Assembly: GCA_022823945.1 (NCBI GenBank)
Contig: JAJEBK010000053.1
Location: forward strand, 1-64,000
Length of the DNA: 64,000 nt
DNA from: Anaerolineae bacterium
GTDB taxonomy: Bacteria; Chloroflexota; Anaerolineae; Aggregatilineales; Phototrophicaceae
Direction of reading: 5' to 3'
In this document: positions 45,315 through 54,008 of the stretch, piece after piece
Layout of the letters: each line of letters opens with the position of its first letter
Position numbering within the stretch: position 1 is the first letter of the stretch
Program-made: the position numbers and the translations under genes
The notes under the pieces: generated by a model
Told to the model about the DNA's origin: nothing
What the model saw: the letters and a program-made list of their open reading frames with translations, nothing else
The model's database searches: none

Positions 45315-47693
45315 TCATGTAATTGGCACCATGTGAATCACGGTGACGCCCGCGCCGCCTTCTTTGGGCAGCCCCTGCGTGACCTTGCTGATCAAGGCAT
45401 GATGGCGCAGATGCCCGCGCACCGCTTGCCGCAGCCGCCCCGTGCCCTTGCCGTGGATGATGCGCCCAAATGGCAGGCCAGCCGTATAAGCCGCATCCAC
45501 ATAGCGGTCGAGCACTTCCAGCGCATCGTCCACGCGCTGTCCGCGGATATCCAGCTCCATGCCCGGCGACTTGGAATCGGGCAGTTGCGCCGACTGTGGT
45601 TCGAACTGGCGGACATGCCCGCGTTCCTGGGCGCGTTTTTCGCTGCGTTTGCGTTTGCGCATGTCGCTGTATTTGGCGCGCACGCGCAACGCCCCGACCT
45701 GCACCTGCGCCGCTTTGTCGTCTAGCTCGACGATGACGCCCTCGGCATTCAGCGTATCCATGAAGACTGTGTCGCCGACGCGCGGCAGCCAGTCGATATC
45801 GTCCAGCGGCGCGACTTCTTCGGCATCGTCCAGGGGCGCGTTCGTCCAGCCGGCCAGTTTGTCGGTGGCGGCTTTCAAGGCATTCAGCGTCTCGGCGGGC
45901 AGGCCAGCTGAGCGCAGTTCGCCACGCATCTTGCGCAGTTCGCTGTTGAAATCAGCCAGGTCGTCTTCGGCATGGCGGCGTGCGGCGCGGATGACATCGC
46001 GTCTTTCGTCTTCGATCTTGTCGAGGCGGGCTTGCAATTCGTCGCGCTGCGCTTCCAGCCCGGCGCGCAGTTGGTCGATCTCTTCGTATTGCCGGCGCGT
46101 CTCGGCGCGGGTGCGTTGAATCTCGTCCAGCAGGTCATCAGCTTTTAAGTCGGCGGTGGCCACCAGGCCGCGGGCATCGCTGATGATCTCGGCAGCCAAG
46201 CCCAGGCGCTCGGCGATGGCCAAGGCATTCGACCGGCCGGGCAAGCCCACTACCAGGCGAAAAGTCGGCTGCAAAGTCTCCAGGTCGAATTCCACGCTGG
46301 CATTGCGCACGCCCGGCGTATCCACGGCGTAGACCTTCAGCTCGGGATGATGCGTGGTAACGAGCGTGGTCACGCCGCGATTGCGAAAACAATTCAGCAG
46401 CGCCATCGCCAGCGCCGAGCCTTCTGCGGGGTCGGTGCCGGCGCCGACTTCGTCCAGGATGACCAGCGAGCGCGCATCTGCCCGCGCCAGAATGTCGATG
46501 ATATTGGTCATGTGCGACGAAAAGGTCGAAAGCGACTGCTCAATGCTCTGCTCGTCGCCGATATCGGCATAAACACCTTGAAAGACGGGCAGCGCCGCTT
46601 CGTCGGCCGGGATGTGCAAGCCGCATTGCGCCAGCAACGCCATCAAGCCGATTGTCTTCAGCGCGACTGTCTTGCCGCCGGTGTTTGGTCCTGTCACGAC
46701 CAGCACCCAGCTATCGGCAGCCATGCGCAGGTCCAGCGGCACGACACGCCCTTGTAGCAGCGGATGCCGCGCGCCTTTCAGCATGATCTTCGCGCCCGTC
46801 CCCAGCGCCGACATCACCGGCTGCACGCAGCTTTTGTCCATGGCGAAGCGCGCCTTGGCAAAGGTCAGGTCCAGGTAACCCAGCAACTGCACGGTGCGCA
46901 CGATGCCTTCGCTTTCAGTGGCGATCTCTTCTGTCAGTTCGGCCAGGATGCGGCGGATTTCTTTGTCTTCGGCGACTTGCAGCTCGCGCCAGCGGTTGTT
47001 GAGCTCGACGGTTTCCAGCGGCTCGATGAAGATGGTCGCGCCCGAGGCGGATGTGTCTTGCACAATGCCTTTGATTTTGCCTTTGTGCTCGGCTTTTAGC
47101 GGCACGACATAGCGTCCGTTGCGCATGGTCACGATGGCTTCTTGCAGCTTGTCGAGGTTGGCGCGGTTGGTCACTATGCGGTTGAGGCGCGTCTGCAAGC
47201 GGTCAAAAGCCACTTTCAAGTCGCGGCGGATGATGGCCAGGCGGGCGCTGGCGGTGTCTTTGATTTCGGCATTGTCATCGACTGTTTTTTCGATGCGGGT
47301 CTGAAGCGCCTGGCATTCTTCGATCTCGTTTGCCAGCTCGGCCAGCAAGGGAAAACTGGCATGCATGCGCCCCAGGCTGCGCTTGAGCGTGCTGCCGCGC
47401 CGCAGGGTATAGCGAATATCCAGCAGGGTGCCTGCCTCGATAACCACGCCACGCAGGGCGCGCATGACCGGCTCGCGTACATCTCTGGCGCCGCGCACGG
47501 TGATATGGTCGCGCTCGCTCAGCAATTCCACCGCTTCGGCTGTTTCGCGCTGCCAAAGCTGCACTTCTTCGATCTCGGTGGATGGGAAGAGCTCCAGCGC
47601 GAATTCTTCGCCAGCGCCGAATGTGGTATAGGCAGCCAACTGCGACAGGATCTTGTGCAATTCCAGGGTGACGATGGTCTTTTCGCTGATCAT
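45315..47693 (-). CDS. mutS2: Endonuclease MutS2
   Basis: The product is 792 residues. A clamp/lever region (about 1-310) precedes the ATPase, with Walker A GPNTGGKT (335-342), the downstream VILDEVGAGTDPAEG and TTHHPELK. A coiled segment follows (about 510-630). The C-terminal Smr nuclease domain (about 716-792) has LDIRGQRVDDAL and HGKGTGRLRQAV. MutS2 suppresses homologous recombination and, in some bacteria, acts at collided ribosomes. The gene is complete and starts at ATG 47693. Confidence 0.96.
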   Translation of the reverse strand: MISEKTIVTLELHKILSQLAAYTTFGAGEEFALELFPSTEIEEVQLWQRETAEAVELLSERDHITVRGARDVREPVMRALRGVVIEAGTLLDIRYTLRRGSTLKRSLGRMHASFPLLAELANEIEECQALQTRIEKTVDDNAEIKDTASARLAIIRRDLKVAFDRLQTRLNRIVTNRANLDKLQEAIVTMRNGRYVVPLKAEHKGKIKGIVQDTSASGATIFIEPLETVELNNRWRELQVAEDKEIRRILAELTEEIATESEGIVRTVQLLGYLDLTFAKARFAMDKSCVQPVMSALGTGAKIMLKGARHPLLQGRVVPLDLRMAADSWVLVVTGPNTGGKTVALKTIGLMALLAQCGLHIPADEAALPVFQGVYADIGDEQSIEQSLSTFSSHMTNIIDILARADARSLVILDEVGAGTDPAEGSALAMALLNCFRNRGVTTLVTTHHPELKVYAVDTPGVRNASVEFDLETLQPTFRLVVGLPGRSNALAIAERLGLAAEIISDARGLVATADLKADDLLDEIQRTRAETRRQYEEIDQLRAGLEAQRDELQARLDKIEDERRDVIRAARRHAEDDLADFNSELRKMRGELRSAGLPAETLNALKAATDKLAGWTNAPLDDAEEVAPLDDIDWLPRVGDTVFMDTLNAEGVIVELDDKAAQVQVGALRVRAKYSDMRKRKRSEKRAQERGHVRQFEPQSAQLPDSKSPGMELDIRGQRVDDALEVLDRYVDAAYTAGLPFGRIIHGKGTGRLRQAVRGHLRHHALISKVTQGLPKEGGAGVTVIHMVPIT

Positions 47694-47770
47694 GGAAACC
47701 TCAAATCCATGAAACTCTTGGGTCGTTCATTGCCAACAAAAGACGCTGTATTGTAGGGCAGGGCGGCTTG

Positions 47771-48556
47771 TCAATCAAGCGTGATGCCCTGCGCGCGCAG
47801 ACAGTCGACCACCTGGATAAGGCGCTGCGTCTCGGCATGGCGCTCGGATACGCCATAATCGATGTCGTCAGGAAAATCAGGATCTCTCGCGGGCGCGGGA
47901 TGGGCGACGATCTCGATTGTGCCATCGAGACGGGCGACCTGCCGCGCAAGTTCGGTTGGCGGGCGTTTCATCCAGCCTTGAATGCCCGTCATATAGTCCG
48001 GCATGGCAAAGTTGTAGCGGCGTGCGCTCCGCTGCCGGCGCAGCAGAAACGCATTGGGCGTCAGCATCGCCCGAAAGTCATGCCCGCGCACCCAGCGTAC
48101 CCGATACACAGCCGCCAGTTCGTGCACGATTTCGCGCAATATGGGCAGCGTATGAAAATGATGATGCGTGGTAATGTGCTGTGGCTCGACGCCGGCAACG
48201 AGGCAGTGGCGCATTTGCAAGTCAAGCTCGTTGCGTAGCCAGCGGATGGCATCCTTGTTGAAGAAGAGCCCGCGCAGATACAAGCTGAACTTGTCGCGAA
48301 AACGGCGGTCGCTACCCAGCAAATGGGCATGATGCGGTGCAAATTGGGTGACTGGCACGCCATCGGTCAGGTTGAGATGCACGCCCAGATCGAGACCCTT
48401 GCAACTGCGAAAAATCTCCAGCGCGTGCCGATGCGCCGGATAGTTGGTCAAGACGCTGGCAGCGGTGAGATAGCCGCGCTCGTGCAAATCGAGCACATGT
48501 CGGTTGTTCGCCTCGGATAATCCACAATCGTCGGCGGTGATAATCAGCTTTGGCAT
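47771..48556 (-). CDS. ChbG/YdjC family carbohydrate deacetylase
   Basis: The product is 261 residues. Metal-binding signatures of the YdjC/ChbG fold are visible: D9-D10 in ITADDCGLS, H59 in LGVHLNLTDG, and the HHHFH cluster (130-134). These enzymes deacetylate chitooligosaccharides or related sugars, or hopanoid-linked sugars (HpnK). Its first 13 bases overlap the end of the phosphatase gene upstream on the same strand, so the two are cotranscribed. Confidence 0.9.
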   Translation of the reverse strand: MPKLIITADDCGLSEANNRHVLDLHERGYLTAASVLTNYPAHRHALEIFRSCKGLDLGVHLNLTDGVPVTQFAPHHAHLLGSDRRFRDKFSLYLRGLFFNKDAIRWLRNELDLQMRHCLVAGVEPQHITTHHHFHTLPILREIVHELAAVYRVRWVRGHDFRAMLTPNAFLLRRQRSARRYNFAMPDYMTGIQGWMKRPPTELARQVARLDGTIEIVAHPAPARDPDFPDDIDYGVSERHAETQRLIQVVDCLRAQGITLD

Positions 48557-49119
48557 GCGACATCGCCCTTGCAGCGAGCGGCAAAAGCATTCAGCGCGTC
48601 ACGCTGCTCGGGAGTCGGATGCACAAATGGGCGCACTTGTTTGATTCGCCGCAGCGCCTCGTCTGTCGTCAAACCAGTCGATATCAGGTAGGCGGCTGCC
48701 ATGGTGGGCGCGCGTCCACAGCCGACCGCGCAGTGCACATACACTTTGCCGCCTCGTTTGATTTCTGCCCGAATGAAGTCGCTGCCACGGCGCAGATCAT
48801 CCAGCGACGGTGGCGTATTGTCGATTGTAGCGAGCTGCAAGTGGCGTTCTCCGCCGATGCCCTGCGCCAGGTCGCAATGTTCTCCGCGCATATTGAGGAT
48901 GGCTGTGATGCCATAGTCGCGCATTTTGGCATAGCCGCGCCGGTAATGCTGCCCGCCCACATGCAGCAGGGGCGTGACCGCGCAGAGCCGCCAGATGGGC
49001 GCGCCCGTCGTCCGCCGCACGAACTGATCCAGCAGACGCAGCGCCAAGGGCACAGGTCCTGTTCGCAGCAGGCTTCGCAAGCGCACCAGCGGATGGGGCG
49101 GAGCATGGAGGTGCGACAT
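48544..49119 (-). CDS. Dual-specificity protein phosphatase-like protein
   Basis: The product is 191 residues. The signature HCAVGCGRAPTM has the nucleophilic C130 and phosphate-binding R136 of the HC-x5-R family. The general-acid aspartate is probably in ATIDNTPPS. The N-terminal 45 residues are basic and lack a clear membrane segment. The substrate may be a protein, lipid or sugar phosphate. The extended -10 lies seven bases before the ATG, so the mRNA is probably leaderless. It overlaps the YdjC-family gene by 13 bases. Confidence 0.88.
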   Translation of the reverse strand: MSHLHAPPHPLVRLRSLLRTGPVPLALRLLDQFVRRTTGAPIWRLCAVTPLLHVGGQHYRRGYAKMRDYGITAILNMRGEHCDLAQGIGGERHLQLATIDNTPPSLDDLRRGSDFIRAEIKRGGKVYVHCAVGCGRAPTMAAAYLISTGLTTDEALRRIKQVRPFVHPTPEQRDALNAFAARCKGDVACQS

Positions 49120-49126
49120 GACGCAG

Positions 49127-49135
49127 AGTATAGCA
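49127..49135 (-). promoter_or_regulatory. Extended -10 promoter element for the phosphatase operon
   Basis: On the minus strand this reads TGCTATACT. Only seven bases separate the hexamer from the ATG at 49119, which places the start of transcription at or next to the start codon. Confidence 0.55.
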
Positions 49136-49180
49136 CAGCCGCTCGCTTTGGGTCCGTGCCTCGCAAGCCGCGCCGATCTG

Positions 49181-49189
49181 TGCTAGATT
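49181..49189 (+). promoter_or_regulatory. Possible extended -10 element for the DUF6391-holA operon
   Basis: TGCTAGATT is an imperfect extended -10, 34 bases before the start codon. The hexamer TAGATT matches TATAAT at four of six positions. Confidence 0.35.
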
Positions 49190-49223
49190 CACTTGAATCG
49201 ACCGTCACGAGCAAGGAGTCGCC

Positions 49224-49778
49224 ATGTCGCCGATTGAGCAGTTGGCAAAGCATGCCGCGCCCCTGCTGCTGCAGCCCGTCATCTTGCGCATCCGCCGCAA
49301 TCATGGCTTGGAACATGCCACCATCCACATCCTGAATCGGCAGGGGTATCGTTTGTCCGGGCGCAGTGACAGCGATGGCTTCTATCTGCTTGGCGATGTG
49401 CCTAGCGAGCTGATCGAAAAAGTCGCAGCTGAAGCGCTGGAACGCATGGCTGCGGGCGAAACCGACCTGGCTGTTCATCCCAACTGCGGCACCAACCTGG
49501 TCACCGCGAGCTTTTTGGCGACTGCTGTGGGCTTCTTGGGGTTCGCCGGGCTGGGTCGTCGCCAGGCTTGGAAGCGCTTCAATACGGTCATGACCTTGCT
49601 GACGCTGGTTCTGATGATCGCGCCGGCGCTGGGCGGAGAGCTGCAACGGCACTTTACCACAGCGGGCGATGTCGGCGGCCTGCAAGTGGCCAGCGTTAAA
49701 CGGCACAGCTGGCAACTGCCCTTCAATCTGGGGCGAGTGGTCTTTCATCGCGTGGCCACTCAGCAGGCGCAGGCATGA
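49224..49778 (+). CDS. DUF6391 family protein
   Basis: The product is 184 residues. It has RNHGLEHATIHILNRQGYRL, the most conserved segment, then a His-containing HPNCGTNLVTA and two hydrophobic segments (about 90-112 and 118-138). I recall this DUF6391-type family mainly in Chloroflexota and Cyanobacteria, without known function. ATG 49224 has AAGGAG upstream. Its last four bases overlap the holA start (ATGA). Confidence 0.8.
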   Translation: MSPIEQLAKHAAPLLLQPVILRIRRNHGLEHATIHILNRQGYRLSGRSDSDGFYLLGDVPSELIEKVAAEALERMAAGETDLAVHPNCGTNLVTASFLATAVGFLGFAGLGRRQAWKRFNTVMTLLTLVLMIAPALGGELQRHFTTAGDVGGLQVASVKRHSWQLPFNLGRVVFHRVATQQAQA

Positions 49779-50770
49779 GCGCCCCCACCTTTTATATCTT
49801 TCATGGCGAAGACATCATCAGACGCGACGAAGAGTTGCTGAAGATGCGCGCGGCCATGGGCGAAGATGGCGACTTGAATCGCAGCGAGTTTGATGGCGCA
49901 GCGGCGACTGTGCCCGATATCGTTTCGGCGGTGAAGGTCGTGCCCTTTTTGGCGGACAAGCGGCTGGTCATCGCGCGCGGCTTGCTCAGCCACATCACTC
50001 GCCGGGGCGCTGGCAATGTGGGCAAAAAATCGGCCGACCGCCTCATCGCCGAGTTGCCCAATCTGCCCGCCTATGCGCGTCTGGCGCTGGTGGAAGACGA
50101 GACCCTGCGCGCCAGCAACCGCGTGTTGAAAGCCGCGAACAAGCTGCCCAACGGCTTCGTCCGCCACTTCGCCAAGCCCAAAGACCTGACCGGCTGGATC
50201 ATCACCCGCGCCCGCGACGAATATGCGCAGGAAATCGCCCCGGCCGCTGCCAGCGCCATCGCCAGCATCGTCAACCAGGACTTGCTGCGCGCGGAAAACG
50301 AATTGCACAAGCTAGTCTGCTATGTCGATGGCGAGCGCCCGATTGACGAACGCGATGTGGCGGCGCTTTGCCCTTATGTGCCCGAAGCCGACATATTCAA
50401 GCTGGTCGATGCGCTGGCGCAGGGGCATGGCGAGCAAGCCCTGCGTCTGGTGCATCAGTCGCTGCATGATGACCCGCGCGACCCCGGCTTCCGACTCTTC
50501 GCCATGTTTGTGCGCCAATTCCGCCTGCTGCTGATGACGCGCGACCACTTCGATAGCGGCGGCGGGGCAGGGCGAGAGGCTGTCGCCGCGGCGCTGGGTG
50601 TGCATCCATTCGTGGCTGGCAAACTGGCTGCCCAAGCCCAGCGCTTTGATATCCACCAGCTTGATGCCATTCTCAAACGCCTGCAGCGCTATGACCAGGA
50701 TATGAAGACCGGGCGGATCGCGCCGCGCCTGGCTCTTGACTTGCTCGTCACCAGCCTGGCGCGTCAATAA
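49775..50770 (+). CDS. holA: DNA polymerase III subunit delta
   Basis: The product is 331 residues. HolA opens the beta clamp as part of the clamp loader. N-terminal signatures are FYIFHGEDIIRRDEELL and KVVPFLADKRLVIARG. The collar segment contains DIFKLVDALAQG and PGFRLFAMFVRQFRLLL, and the end has LDAILKRLQRYDQDMKTGR. The length fits the family. The ATG overlaps the stop of the DUF6391 gene. Confidence 0.93.
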   Translation: MSAPTFYIFHGEDIIRRDEELLKMRAAMGEDGDLNRSEFDGAAATVPDIVSAVKVVPFLADKRLVIARGLLSHITRRGAGNVGKKSADRLIAELPNLPAYARLALVEDETLRASNRVLKAANKLPNGFVRHFAKPKDLTGWIITRARDEYAQEIAPAAASAIASIVNQDLLRAENELHKLVCYVDGERPIDERDVAALCPYVPEADIFKLVDALAQGHGEQALRLVHQSLHDDPRDPGFRLFAMFVRQFRLLLMTRDHFDSGGGAGREAVAAALGVHPFVAGKLAAQAQRFDIHQLDAILKRLQRYDQDMKTGRIAPRLALDLLVTSLARQ

Positions 50771-50801
50771 GCTGTTCTTTCCCGATTGTCAGGAGGAAAT
50801 G

Positions 50802-51338
50802 ATGGACCCGTCCGAAAACCCGCAGATCATCCAGATTGCGCCCGAAGATACACCCCAGCTCATCGCCAGTTTGAGCGGCTGGCGCGACCAGTTGACCGAC
50901 ACTGTCGAGCAGATGCCTGCCGAAGCATTTCAGCGCCTGGTCTTGCGCCTGCTGGAAAAAGACGGCGTGCACGATATCGATGTTGGCAATACGAATGATC
51001 GCATCGAAGGCATGGGCATCTTTGGCGGCGGCGGCTTTTTGTCTTTTCGCGTCTCTTTTCGCTGCATTCGCGGCGGTGCGCGCATCAGCTCGGCAGAAGT
51101 CGAAGATTTTCGGCGCGGCGTCATGGTGGGGCGGGCCGACAAAGGCCTGCTCATCACCACGGGCAAGTTCACGCAAGAAGCCGAATTGAAAGCGGCTGCC
51201 GAACGCGCGCCAGAAATTTTGCTGATTGATGGCGAAGGGCTGAACGACAAGCTCAAAGCGCTGGGGCTGGGCGTGCGCACCGAGCAGGTGCTGGTCGAGC
51301 GGGTGATCATCGATGGGGAGTGGTTTGCGGAGGTGTGA
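50802..51338 (+). CDS. Mrr-like protein lacking the catalytic lysine, short form
   Basis: The product is 178 residues and consists only of an Mrr catalytic-type domain. Shared features are EAFQRLVLRLLEKDG, SSAEVEDFRRGVMVGRADKG and LLITTGKFTQEA. In active Mrr nucleases the core strand reads Q-x-K; here it is FRVSFRC (82-88), so the lysine is lost, and the DGG-type acidic motif is also altered. A catalytically dead or repurposed protein is likely. ATG 50802 has AGGAGG five bases before it. A longer Mrr-like paralogue follows after one base. Confidence 0.75.
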   Translation: MDPSENPQIIQIAPEDTPQLIASLSGWRDQLTDTVEQMPAEAFQRLVLRLLEKDGVHDIDVGNTNDRIEGMGIFGGGGFLSFRVSFRCIRGGARISSAEVEDFRRGVMVGRADKGLLITTGKFTQEAELKAAAERAPEILLIDGEGLNDKLKALGLGVRTEQVLVERVIIDGEWFAEV

Positions 51339-51339
51339 G

Positions 51340-52332
51340 GTGGACGGAAAGCTGGATGAGGTAACGATTCCCAGTGTAAAAGACTTATATAACCCAGTCT
51401 TGCAGGCACTGCGCGAGTTGGGTGGTTCGGGTTCCATTCAAGAGATCCACGACAAGGTGGTCGCTAATCTGGAGCTATCGGATGAGCAGGTAGCCGAGCT
51501 ACACAATCCTGACAAAGGTAATCAAACGCAGCTTGACAACCGATTGGGGTGGGCTAGAACTGCCCTCAAGAATTACGGTCTGGTAGAAAACTCCAGAAGA
51601 GGCGTATGGGCGTTTACGCAAGAGGGGCGAAAGACAGCACAGGTTGATCCCCAAGTTGTCGCAGCGACTGTAAGCGCTAAGCTGAGACAAAGGCGCGCCT
51701 CGTCAATTGAGGTCGAAGAAGATCAGGATCCGCTTATAGGGGAAGGCGAACCGATAAGCGAGCGCAGAAAGAAGCGTGAGAGGGAACAAGCAACCGCTGT
51801 TCAAAAATCGCCTACGCATCAACCAGATGGACAATTCATTACCGTTGAAGACTTGTTGTCGACATACACAAGCTGGAGAGATCAACTATTGGCGCAGCTG
51901 CACGAGATGACAGTGTCGCAGCTGGAACGCTTTTTCCTGCGTATCTTCCAAAACGAGGGCATCGACACCGTCGATGTGCTGGGCACGAGCAGCAGCGCGA
52001 CGATCGAAGGCACGATGACAAGTGGTGGCTTCTTGACCTTTCGTGTAGAGTTTCAATTCCTGCGTGTCAACCGGCAGGTCAGCGCGCGGGAAGTCGAAGA
52101 TTTTCGTCGGCGCGCTCGGGTCGGTGGCTCGGACAAAGGCTTGCTCATCACGACAGGTACATTCACCCAAGAGGCAACTCGAGAATCGGAGCGCCGCAGT
52201 CCGCCCAAAATCGAACTCATTGATGGTAAGCAACTCATCGACAAACTGAAAGAACTTGGGCTGGGCGTTTCTACCAAGCGAGTCGTTGTCGAACAAGTTG
52301 ACATTGATTTGGACTGGTTTCGCGGCATATGA
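51340..52332 (+). CDS. Mrr-like protein with N-terminal Mrr_N domain, lacking the catalytic lysine
   Basis: The product is 330 residues. Residues about 8-100 are a winged-helix Mrr_N domain (YNPVLQALRELGG ... LGWARTALKNYGLVEN ... RGVWAFTQEG). A charged linker (about 110-165) leads to a catalytic-type domain with EGIDTVDVLG, SAREVEDFRRRARVGGSDKG and LLITTGTFTQEA. The core strand reads FRVEFQF (234-240), so the Q-x-K lysine is absent. I chose GTG 51340, where GGAGG lies six bases upstream inside the previous gene; the in-frame ATG 51313 lies within that gene. The N-terminal half is more AT-rich than the surroundings. Confidence 0.78.
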   Translation: MDGKLDEVTIPSVKDLYNPVLQALRELGGSGSIQEIHDKVVANLELSDEQVAELHNPDKGNQTQLDNRLGWARTALKNYGLVENSRRGVWAFTQEGRKTAQVDPQVVAATVSAKLRQRRASSIEVEEDQDPLIGEGEPISERRKKREREQATAVQKSPTHQPDGQFITVEDLLSTYTSWRDQLLAQLHEMTVSQLERFFLRIFQNEGIDTVDVLGTSSSATIEGTMTSGGFLTFRVEFQFLRVNRQVSAREVEDFRRRARVGGSDKGLLITTGTFTQEATRESERRSPPKIELIDGKQLIDKLKELGLGVSTKRVVVEQVDIDLDWFRGI

Positions 52333-52427
52333 TGGTAGCAATAGCTCCAAAATCAATTCGACAATGACAATGCAAGCATGTTATTATCGTAGCAAAGCGG
52401 GAGCGCTGCCAAAGCAGGGGGTGTTCC

Positions 52428-52625
52428 ATGACAACAGCAGATACAGACGAATTGCAATATGAACGGCGTCTTTCTGCACTGGAAGAGAGCAGCAATAGCC
52501 AAGCGACAAAAGAAGACTTGGCGCTTCTCAAAGAAGACTTGGCGAACCTGAAAGCCGATCTGATCAAGTGGTTTATCGGCACGCAGATCGCGCTGGCCGC
52601 CTTGATAATCTATCTGCTGCAGTAA
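52428..52625 (+). CDS. Small coiled-coil, tail-anchored membrane protein (DUF1640-like)
   Basis: The product is 65 residues. A heptad-like stretch ATKEDLALLKEDLANLKADL is followed by a single C-terminal hydrophobic segment (KWFIGTQIALAALIIYLL). This architecture matches DUF1640/CCDC90-type small proteins. GGGGG lies upstream of the ATG. It follows the Mrr-like genes by 95 bases on the same strand. Confidence 0.75.
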   Translation: MTTADTDELQYERRLSALEESSNSQATKEDLALLKEDLANLKADLIKWFIGTQIALAALIIYLLQ

Positions 52626-52628
52626 ATC

Positions 52629-53171
52629 TCACTTCAACCGCCACGGAATCCCCGCCACCAGTAGCAGCACCTCGTCAGCCTGCGCCGCGATGCGCTGATT
52701 CGCCCGTCCCAACATATCCCGAAACAGCACCCCCAAGCGCGTCGGCGGCACGACCCCCATGCCCACCTCGTTGCTCACCACCAGCCAGGTCGCGTCCGAG
52801 CGGGCATAGACATCCAGCAGCCGCTCGACTTCCCTGAGGATCGCCGCATTCGCTTGTCGCTGCGTGGCCGATTCTGGCAATCCCAACAGGACACGGCTCG
52901 TCAGCAGCGTGATGCAGTCCAATATCAATGTCTCGTACAGAAGATCGCAGCTGGCGATATGTCTGGCGGTGTCTCGCGGGGCTTCGAGGGTATGCCAGTC
53001 TGTGGGGCGAGCTGCCCGGTGGTTGGCAATGCGCCCCCGCATATCGTCGTCGTGGGCTTCTGCCGTGGCAACAAAGAGCACATTCCCGCCATGCTGTCGC
53101 GCCCATTCCTCTGCATAACGGCTTTTGCCACTGCGCGCGCCGCCCAGCAGAAATATCAGCCGCCTAGCCAA
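52629..53171 (-). CDS. cobU: Adenosylcobinamide kinase / guanylyltransferase
   Basis: The product is 180 residues of CobU/CobP, which phosphorylates adenosylcobinamide and attaches GMP. The P-loop is GGARSGKSRYAEE. The His-containing segment GRIANHRAARPTDW, LILDCITLLTSRVL and VSNEVGMGVVPPT are conserved. The start is TTG 53171, with GGAG six bases before it, inside the end of cobS (8-base overlap). Together with cobS this covers the nucleotide-loop assembly of cobalamin. Confidence 0.92.
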   Translation of the reverse strand: MARRLIFLLGGARSGKSRYAEEWARQHGGNVLFVATAEAHDDDMRGRIANHRAARPTDWHTLEAPRDTARHIASCDLLYETLILDCITLLTSRVLLGLPESATQRQANAAILREVERLLDVYARSDATWLVVSNEVGMGVVPPTRLGVLFRDMLGRANQRIAAQADEVLLLVAGIPWRLK

Positions 53172-53868
53172 AGAACGCTCCTATCATCAACAGGCAAAGC
53201 AACTCGTTCAACTCGCAGACCGCGCCGCAGACATCGCCATTGATGCCGCCGCCCAGCCGCCTCGCCGCCCAAGCCGCGAAAACAATCGTGAAACACAAGC
53301 AAATCAGCGTGAGGGCTGCGACCTCCACTTGCGTGACCAGCAGCATGACCCAGATGGATGCGATGATGAGCTGGCGGACCGAGAGTCCAACGCGGAAATG
53401 CGCCGCCAACCCTTCGCCGACGCCGGAAAAACGATAAGCTGCCAAGACCATCGTCCAACGTCCCAGCACTGGTGCCAGAATCAACATCTCGGTCGGGGCA
53501 GCGCGTATGGCGAGCCACTTGCCCAAGAGCAGCAGGATCAGCCCGGCCGCCGCCCAAACCCCCACGCGCGGATCTTTCATGATGCGCAGACGCTCGTCCG
53601 GCTCTACAGCAGCCAGCAAACCATCGCAACTATCGCCGAAGCCATCCAGATGCAGCCCGCCAGTGATCATCACCCAAGCCAGCAAGATCAGAAAGGCGGT
53701 CAAGTCGTGGTCGAATGGCGAAAGGCGCGCGATGGCTGCGAGCAGAGCGCCGATGCAGATGCCCACCAGCGGAAACCAGGCGAAAGCGCGACCCGGCTTG
53801 CTACCAGCTGGCGCGCCCAGCGGAATGATCGTCAAGAAAGAAAAGGCGGTGCGTATATCGCCAAGCAT
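53164..53868 (-). CDS. cobS: Adenosylcobinamide-GDP ribazoletransferase
   Basis: The product is 234 residues with five to six hydrophobic segments. CobS joins GDP-cobinamide to alpha-ribazole at the membrane. The conserved GGLHLDGFGDSCDGLLAA and the C-terminal GDVCGAVCELNE are present, and LGRWTMVLAAYRF lies in the middle. ATG 53868 is the start. No cobalamin riboswitch is visible in the 140-base gap upstream. cobU overlaps its end. Confidence 0.93.
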   Translation of the reverse strand: MLGDIRTAFSFLTIIPLGAPAGSKPGRAFAWFPLVGICIGALLAAIARLSPFDHDLTAFLILLAWVMITGGLHLDGFGDSCDGLLAAVEPDERLRIMKDPRVGVWAAAGLILLLLGKWLAIRAAPTEMLILAPVLGRWTMVLAAYRFSGVGEGLAAHFRVGLSVRQLIIASIWVMLLVTQVEVAALTLICLCFTIVFAAWAARRLGGGINGDVCGAVCELNELLCLLMIGAFFG

Positions 53869-53963
53869 GGAAAACGCTCGCGCTTGCCTGGCGCAGCAGT
53901 GTAGTGCAGGTCGATGCAGGCAGCCAGTCCCTTCGCGGGGCTCTCGCCATGTTTACGAGTTGT

Positions 53964-53972
53964 TGCTAAACT
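53964..53972 (+). promoter_or_regulatory. Possible extended -10 element for the DUF1697 gene
   Basis: TGCTAAACT lies 36 bases before the GTG start. The hexamer TAAACT matches TATAAT at four of six positions. Confidence 0.35.
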
Positions 53973-54008
53973 GCGCCCCGGCTTTCGTCCATTCAGCCGG
54001 AGAACCCT

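Noticed and set aside
53869..54008. Cobalamin riboswitch upstream of cobS
   Set aside because: The gap is only 140 bases and lacks the B12 box and the usual multi-stem core. A few GC-rich matches are not enough.
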